From contig JAGWRJ010000486.1 in NCBI GenBank assembly GCA_028869725.1, positions 1 through 10,510 on the forward strand: DNA of 10,510 nucleotides, given 5' to 3'. Both the position numbers and the translations under genes were made by a program. The notes under the pieces were generated by a model, which was not told the DNA's origin, made no database searches, and saw nothing but the letters and a program-made list of their open reading frames with translations. Of the stretch, positions 6,099 to 10,510 are shown piece by piece. Numbering within the stretch: the stretch's first letter is position 1; each line of letters starts with the position of its first letter. This stretch comes from Alphaproteobacteria bacterium (GTDB lineage: Bacteria > Pseudomonadota > Alphaproteobacteria > Micropepsales > Micropepsaceae).

Positions 6099-8015
6099 AT
6101 GACTGTGCCGAGCAAGACGCCTCTTCTTGACCGAGTACGCATACCTTCGGATCTGCGCGCGCTCAAACGCGAAGACCTTCGCCAACTCGCCGACGAACTG
6201 CGACAGGAAACCATTGATGCGGTGTCGGTGACCGGCGGGCATCTGGGTGCAGGTCTGGGTGTGGTCGAACTGACCGTGGCGCTGCATTATATTTTCAATA
6301 CGCCGGACGACAAACTGATCTGGGATGTCGGACATCAGGCCTATCCACACAAGATTCTCACCGGTAGGCGGGACCGCATTCGCACATTGCGGCAGGGCGG
6401 CGGGCTTTCCGGTTTTACCAAGCGCGCCGAAAGCGAATACGACCCGTTTGGTGCCGCCCACTCTTCGACATCGATTTCTGCCGGTCTAGGGTTTGCCGTC
6501 GCGCGGGATCTGAAAAACGAGGACCGCAATGTCATCGCCGTTATCGGCGACGGCGCCATGAGCGCCGGCATGGCCTATGAAGCGATGAACAATGCCGGGG
6601 CGACGGATGCGCGTCTCATCGTCATCCTCAACGACAACGACATGTCTATCGCCCCTCCGGTAGGTGCGATGAGCGCCTATCTGGCGCGTCTGGTTTCAAG
6701 CCGGCCCTATCGTGAACTGCGTGAATTCGGCAAGCGCATCGCCCATTGGTTACCCAAGCCGGTTGAACTGACAGCCAAGCGTGCCGAAGAATATGCGCGC
6801 GGCATTGCTATGGGCGGCACGTTGTTCGAGGAACTGGGCTTCTATTATGTGGGCCCGATCGACGGACATAACCTCGAACATCTTATTCCCGTGCTCGAGA
6901 ATGTGCGCGATAGCAAGCACGGACCAGTGCTCATTCATGTCGTGACCAAGAAGGGCAAGGGCTACGTTCCCGCCGAAGCGGCCGCCGACAAGTATCATGG
7001 CGTGAGCAAGTTCAATGTCCTGACCGGCGAACAGAAGAAACCCAACTCCAAGGCTCCGTCCTATCAGTCGGTCTTCGGCCAGGAACTCGTCAAACACGCC
7101 GAAAAGGATCCGCGAATCGTTGCCATTACGGCGGCGATGCCGTCAGGTACTGGCGTCGACATTTTTGGCAAGTCCTTTCCCAAGCGGACATTCGATGTCG
7201 GCATTGCCGAGCAGCACGCCGTGACCTTTGCAGCCGGCATGGCTGCTGACGGCATGAGGCCGTTCTGCGCGATCTATTCGACCTTCCTGCAGCGTGGTTA
7301 TGACCAGGTCGTGCACGACGTCGCCATTCAGGGTCTGCCTGTACGTTTCGCCATGGACCGCGCCGGCCTCGTAGGCGCCGATGGCCCGACGCACGCGGGC
7401 GCCTTCGACATCGCCTACCTTGGTACTCTGCCTGGGTTTGTTCTGATGGCCCCCAGCGATGAAGTTGAGCTGATGCACATGGTGGCCACCGCAGTCGCGA
7501 TCGACGACCGTCCCAGTGCCTTGCGCTATCCACGCGGCGAAGGCATGGGACTGGAACGTCCACCGATCGGCACACCGCTTGAGATCGGCAAGGGGCGCAT
7601 CATCAAGGAAGGCAACTCCATTGCCATTCTCAATTTTGGTGCACGTCTCGAACAGTGCCTGCTCGCAAGCGAGAAGCTTGGCCATTACGGTCTTTCGGCC
7701 ACCATTGCCGACGCCCGCTTTGCCAAGCCGCTCGATACCGATCTGATCCGCAGGCTGGCCCGTGAGCACGAAGTGCTGATCACCATCGAAGAAGGAGCCA
7801 TCGGTGGCTTTGCCGCCCAGGTCATGCAGTTCCTCGCGCTCGATGGCGGTCTCGATCGTGGCCTGAAGATCCGGCCCTTGACCCTGCCGGACCGCTTCAT
7901 CGATCAGGATTCCCCCGAAAAGATGTATGCGGCAGCCGGTCTTGATGCCAAGGCCATCGTCGCCATGGCACTCGGAGCGCTGGGACGCGAGCAGGAAGCT
8001 GCCGCAATCGCGTGA
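6099..8015 (+). CDS. dxs: 1-deoxy-D-xylulose-5-phosphate synthase
   Basis: Dxs condenses pyruvate with glyceraldehyde 3-phosphate, using thiamine diphosphate and magnesium, to give 1-deoxy-D-xylulose 5-phosphate. This is the first step of the MEP isoprenoid pathway and also feeds thiamine and pyridoxal synthesis. The 638 residues match the usual length. Visible motifs: GGHLGAGLGVVELTVALHY with catalytic-site His48 (46-64), WDVGHQAYPHKILTGRRD (75-92), the thiamine-binding GDGAMSAG (150-157) with NN at 164-165 and NDNDMSI (178-184), IDGH (254-257), DVGIAEQHA with catalytic Glu371, DRAGLVGADGPTHAG (420-434) and the C-terminal transketolase domain with EEGAIGGF. No key residue is missing. AAGGAG lies 7 bases before the ATG, the best ribosome binding site in the cluster. 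A 23-bp gap separates it from the IspA-like gene, and it overlaps tlyA by 4 bases. Confidence 0.98.
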   Translation: MTVPSKTPLLDRVRIPSDLRALKREDLRQLADELRQETIDAVSVTGGHLGAGLGVVELTVALHYIFNTPDDKLIWDVGHQAYPHKILTGRRDRIRTLRQGGGLSGFTKRAESEYDPFGAAHSSTSISAGLGFAVARDLKNEDRNVIAVIGDGAMSAGMAYEAMNNAGATDARLIVILNDNDMSIAPPVGAMSAYLARLVSSRPYRELREFGKRIAHWLPKPVELTAKRAEEYARGIAMGGTLFEELGFYYVGPIDGHNLEHLIPVLENVRDSKHGPVLIHVVTKKGKGYVPAEAAADKYHGVSKFNVLTGEQKKPNSKAPSYQSVFGQELVKHAEKDPRIVAITAAMPSGTGVDIFGKSFPKRTFDVGIAEQHAVTFAAGMAADGMRPFCAIYSTFLQRGYDQVVHDVAIQGLPVRFAMDRAGLVGADGPTHAGAFDIAYLGTLPGFVLMAPSDEVELMHMVATAVAIDDRPSALRYPRGEGMGLERPPIGTPLEIGKGRIIKEGNSIAILNFGARLEQCLLASEKLGHYGLSATIADARFAKPLDTDLIRRLAREHEVLITIEEGAIGGFAAQVMQFLALDGGLDRGLKIRPLTLPDRFIDQDSPEKMYAAAGLDAKAIVAMALGALGREQEAAAIA

Positions 8016-8761
8016 GCGGCGGGATACGGGCCGATCGCTACCTGGTTGATCATGGCTATGCGAAAAGCCGTGCCGAAGCGCAGGAGGCGATCCGCGCCGG
8101 GCGGGTGATGGTTGATGGCATGGCGCTGGCGCGGCCATCACAGCGCCTGCATGACGGCGTACGGATCGACTATCAACCCGCTCATCCTTACGTCTCCCGC
8201 GGGGCCCTGAAGCTGATCGCCGCACTCGATCATTTCGGCTTTTCGCCAAAGGGACGGCGCTGCCTCGACATCGGCGCCTCCACCGGCGGTTTCACGCAGG
8301 TTCTGCTCGAACGTGGTGCAGATCAGGTCACAGCGATCGACGTCGGCCACGGTCAGCTTGACAGAGGTCTCGCCGCCGATCTCCGGGTGCATGCCCTGGA
8401 AGGCATCAATGCGCGCGCGCTGTCTTCGGACATCGCAGGCGAGCCCCAGGCCATCGTCATCGATGTCAGCTTCATCTCGCTGACCTTGGCCCTGCCGCCT
8501 GCCCTAACTCTGGCCGCGCCTGGCGCCTGGCTTGTCGCTCTCGTCAAACCGCAGTTCGAGGTTGGTCAGGCGCACATCGGCCGCGGCGGGATTGTGCGCG
8601 ATCCAGCCGTAGGTCTTGCAGCCGCAGAACGCATCGCCGGGTTCGTCTCAGACAAGCCCGGCTGGCTGATCCGCGGCCTCATCGAAAGTCCGATCACGGG
8701 AAGCGACGGCAATCGCGAATATCTTCTGGGCGCTCAAAAGGCCGACGGTAGCGCGGGGTAA
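8012..8761 (+). CDS. tlyA: TlyA family rRNA 2'-O-methyltransferase
   Basis: TlyA proteins bind RNA with an N-terminal S4 domain and use S-adenosylmethionine to methylate ribose 2'-OH groups in ribosomal RNA. The old 'hemolysin' name is historical. The 249 residues show the S4 domain at about 5-60 (RADRYLVDHGYAKSRAEAQ and GRVMVDG), the linker SRGALKL, the cofactor motif LDIGASTGGF (85-94) and AIDVGHGQL (108-116). The Lys-Asp-Lys-Glu tetrad of RrmJ/FtsJ-type enzymes can be placed as Lys67, Asp151 (DVSFISL), Lys179 (KPQFE) and Glu236 (EYLL). The GTG start overlaps the dxs stop as GTGA, and AGGAAG lies about 13 bases upstream, so translational coupling with dxs is likely. Its last 28 bases overlap the end of the convergent sulfotransferase gene. 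Confidence 0.95.
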   Translation: MSGGIRADRYLVDHGYAKSRAEAQEAIRAGRVMVDGMALARPSQRLHDGVRIDYQPAHPYVSRGALKLIAALDHFGFSPKGRRCLDIGASTGGFTQVLLERGADQVTAIDVGHGQLDRGLAADLRVHALEGINARALSSDIAGEPQAIVIDVSFISLTLALPPALTLAAPGAWLVALVKPQFEVGQAHIGRGGIVRDPAVGLAAAERIAGFVSDKPGWLIRGLIESPITGSDGNREYLLGAQKADGSAG

Positions 8762-10510
8762 GCCTCAAGCACTGGTCCCAGAGCATCGGCGAGCGGTCCG
8801 AGCCACAGCGCATAGTGCCGCCAATGATCGTCCGCGCCCCTGCGCAGGGGCTGACGCACTTGCTCGGCACTGGGCGTGAGAATGGGGCGTTTCGTTTGAT
8901 GCGGACTGAGGCACGCGTCTTCGAACTCAAGACCACAGTGGGCGAGCAGCCGGGCGGTCTGTGCGCGCGGATCGGCGATGAGATCTTCGTAGAACAGCCG
9001 GTAGACACGACCAGGAAGAACGCAGTCATAATGATCCATGAGGCGCACATAGCTGCGATAAAAGCGGCCGATTTCGTTCAGCCTATAGCTGAATTCGTGG
9101 CCATGGCCGAACAGGTGCACGAAATTGGAAAAGCCGCAGGCCATCGGATGACGGCGGACATCGATAATCGTCGCCTTGGGAAACAGCAGATGGATGAGCC
9201 CGACATGCAAAAAATTGTTCGGCGTCTTGTCGACGAAAAACGGTCGTTCGGTTGTCTTCAGCTGTGCAATGTCCGCAAGATAGGCCTGCGCATATCTGGT
9301 GCATGACGCATCATCAATCGTCTCAAGCGCGGCGGCATAGGCCGTATCCCCCTTGCCACCGGCGATGTCGCCAGCCACCCGGTAGAGTACGCGCAATTCG
9401 CCCAGCGCTTCGACCTCACTGTGGCTGGCAAGAATCTGCTCGATAAGGGTCGAGCCCGACCGCGGCATGCCGACGATGAATATCGGCGCGCGGTCGCTCA
9501 CGCCAGAGTGGTGGCGCTGCGCGAAGAAATCCTTGTTCTGGCTTTGACACGTGCGCTCGATCTCGGCCTGTACCGCATCGAGATCAAAATCGAGGCTCAT
9601 GCGCTTGAGCGCATTGGCTGCGGCAAAGCTCTGAAAGGCTTCTTCGTGACGGCCAAGCTGATCGAGACCATGACCCAGGGCAAAGCGCAGATCGATGCGG
9701 TTCGCCTCGCTGAAATCCTTCGTCTCCAGCGCCCGCTTAAGCGCCTCGACTTCGAATTCTGCAAAGCGGTAGGTTTTCATGTTGGCCAATGCGAGCCAGG
9801 CTTCGCCGCATACCGGATCGACCGCAATGACCCGATTGTAGATATCGACGGCTTCATCGCGCGCACCAGTAACGCGCAGCAGATGCGCAAGCTGCAGCAT
9901 GGCATCGCGCGAAGCTGAGTTCAGCGTCAGAAGATGACGCAAGGTGGTAATTGCCGTGTCATAGTCGCCAAGATTGGCCGCCGCCAGGGCCTTCATGCCC
10001 ATCAGGTCCAGATCGTTGGGGCGTCCGGTCAGAAGCTGTTCGACGCGCGCGCGCGCATCAAAAAACCGGCCCAGTCGAAAAAGCGCATCCAGATATTCGA
10101 GTTGCGCCGGCCAGAACGAGCGGGCGCGGCGTATCACATCGCCCAGCAGTCGCTCGGCTTCCTCGGCGCGACCTGTATGACGGCAGATATCGGCCAGGAC
10201 ACGGGCGGCCACGATATCACTGGGCTCGAATTTGAGACGCAGGCGGACATGCGATTCGGCAATGTCGGCGCGGCCATTCTGCAAGGCCTCGACCGCCTCC
10301 CGCAGAAGCGGATCAGAGGATGCATTGAGGACAAAGCGTTCATAGGCAAGATCGGCCTCGTCGGCATCGCCCAGGGCGTAGAGCGCGTCGGCCAGCGCCC
10401 GCCAGGCGCTGGGCAGGGAAGGCGCGAGTTCGACGGCCTTGCGCAGAGCTCCCAGCGCTGCGGACCACGCTCCTTGTGCCGACAGGGCAAGACCAAGCTC
10501 CTGCTGCGCA
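8734..10510 (-). CDS. TPR-repeat sulfotransferase, 5' end outside the window
   Basis: The protein joins a long tetratricopeptide-repeat region to a PAPS-dependent sulfotransferase domain, which would move sulfate from PAPS onto an acceptor (protein, glycan or lipid; not predictable). The frame is open to the right edge with clear TPR sequence beyond any internal start, such as AVELAPSLPSAWRALADALY near 10420, so the true start lies beyond 10510. About 592 residues are visible. Several TPR units occupy roughly 9600-10510. The 5'-phosphosulfate loop GMPRSGSTLIEQ lies at about 9437-9475, followed by VDKTPNN and FPKATIIDVRRHP (about 9145-9190), which includes the 3'-phosphate-binding segment. No signal peptide can be judged because the N-terminus is missing. 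It is transcribed towards tlyA and the two 3' ends overlap by 28 bp; no terminator hairpin is visible at its end. Confidence 0.93.
   Translation of the reverse strand, partial: AQQELGLALSAQGAWSAALGALRKAVELAPSLPSAWRALADALYALGDADEADLAYERFVLNASSDPLLREAVEALQNGRADIAESHVRLRLKFEPSDIVAARVLADICRHTGRAEEAERLLGDVIRRARSFWPAQLEYLDALFRLGRFFDARARVEQLLTGRPNDLDLMGMKALAAANLGDYDTAITTLRHLLTLNSASRDAMLQLAHLLRVTGARDEAVDIYNRVIAVDPVCGEAWLALANMKTYRFAEFEVEALKRALETKDFSEANRIDLRFALGHGLDQLGRHEEAFQSFAAANALKRMSLDFDLDAVQAEIERTCQSQNKDFFAQRHHSGVSDRAPIFIVGMPRSGSTLIEQILASHSEVEALGELRVLYRVAGDIAGGKGDTAYAAALETIDDASCTRYAQAYLADIAQLKTTERPFFVDKTPNNFLHVGLIHLLFPKATIIDVRRHPMACGFSNFVHLFGHGHEFSYRLNEIGRFYRSYVRLMDHYDCVLPGRVYRLFYEDLIADPRAQTARLLAHCGLEFEDACLSPHQTKRPILTPSAEQVRQPLRRGADDHWRHYALWLGPLADALGPVLEAYPALPSAF

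Noticed and set aside
7143..8249. Minus-strand 368-codon frame opposite dxs and tlyA
   Set aside because: It is an antisense shadow spanning the junction of two certain genes, with Arg/His-rich composition and no recognisable domain.
1..10510. tRNA, rRNA, CRISPR array, insertion sequence or attachment site
   Set aside because: I found no tRNA-like T-arm, regularly spaced repeat, transposase or terminal inverted repeats on either strand.

Overview
The window looks chromosomal and alphaproteobacterial. It is GC-rich, and it carries the gene order xseB - ispA-type gene - dxs - tlyA, which is characteristic of Alphaproteobacteria. It also has a large TonB-dependent receptor of the kind abundant in Sphingomonadales, Caulobacterales and relatives. 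No finer placement can be supported from the sequence alone. I see no rRNA, tRNA, CRISPR array, insertion sequence or phage gene.

Layout. Positions 1-549 hold no convincing gene, only two hairpins and a possible gene remnant on the minus strand. A UUCG-loop intrinsic terminator (550-580) closes a single large minus-strand gene (603-3554) for an outer-membrane TonB-dependent receptor. A 426-bp divergent intergenic region (3555-3980) holds a good promoter candidate for the receptor and a weak one for the genes on the other side. A compact plus-strand cluster follows: histone-deacetylase-family amidohydrolase (3981-4925), xseB (4948-5208), a polyprenyl-synthase-like gene in the ispA position (5257-6075), dxs (6099-8015) and tlyA (8012-8761). 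Gaps are 22, 48 and 23 bp and the last pair overlaps by 4 bp, so co-transcription is likely. From the right edge, a TPR-sulfotransferase gene runs on the minus strand (8734-10510, 5' end outside the window). Its 3' end overlaps tlyA by 28 bp.

How the genes fit together. dxs supplies the first step of the MEP isoprenoid pathway, and the gene before it would normally encode farnesyl diphosphate synthase (IspA). xseB (exonuclease VII small subunit) and tlyA (rRNA 2'-O-methyltransferase) are customary neighbours rather than pathway partners.

The main surprise is the gene at 5257-6075. It aligns by eye along its whole length with IspA but has lost the catalytic apparatus. The first Asp-rich motif is cleanly absent, the second is reduced and its following loop deleted, and the diphosphate-binding GGKRLRP and KTG motifs are altered. 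Yet it stays open for 272 codons with a good ribosome binding site. It reads as a non-catalytic prenyl-synthase paralogue (a pseudoenzyme or regulatory subunit) in place of IspA, and it is the best candidate here for something undescribed.
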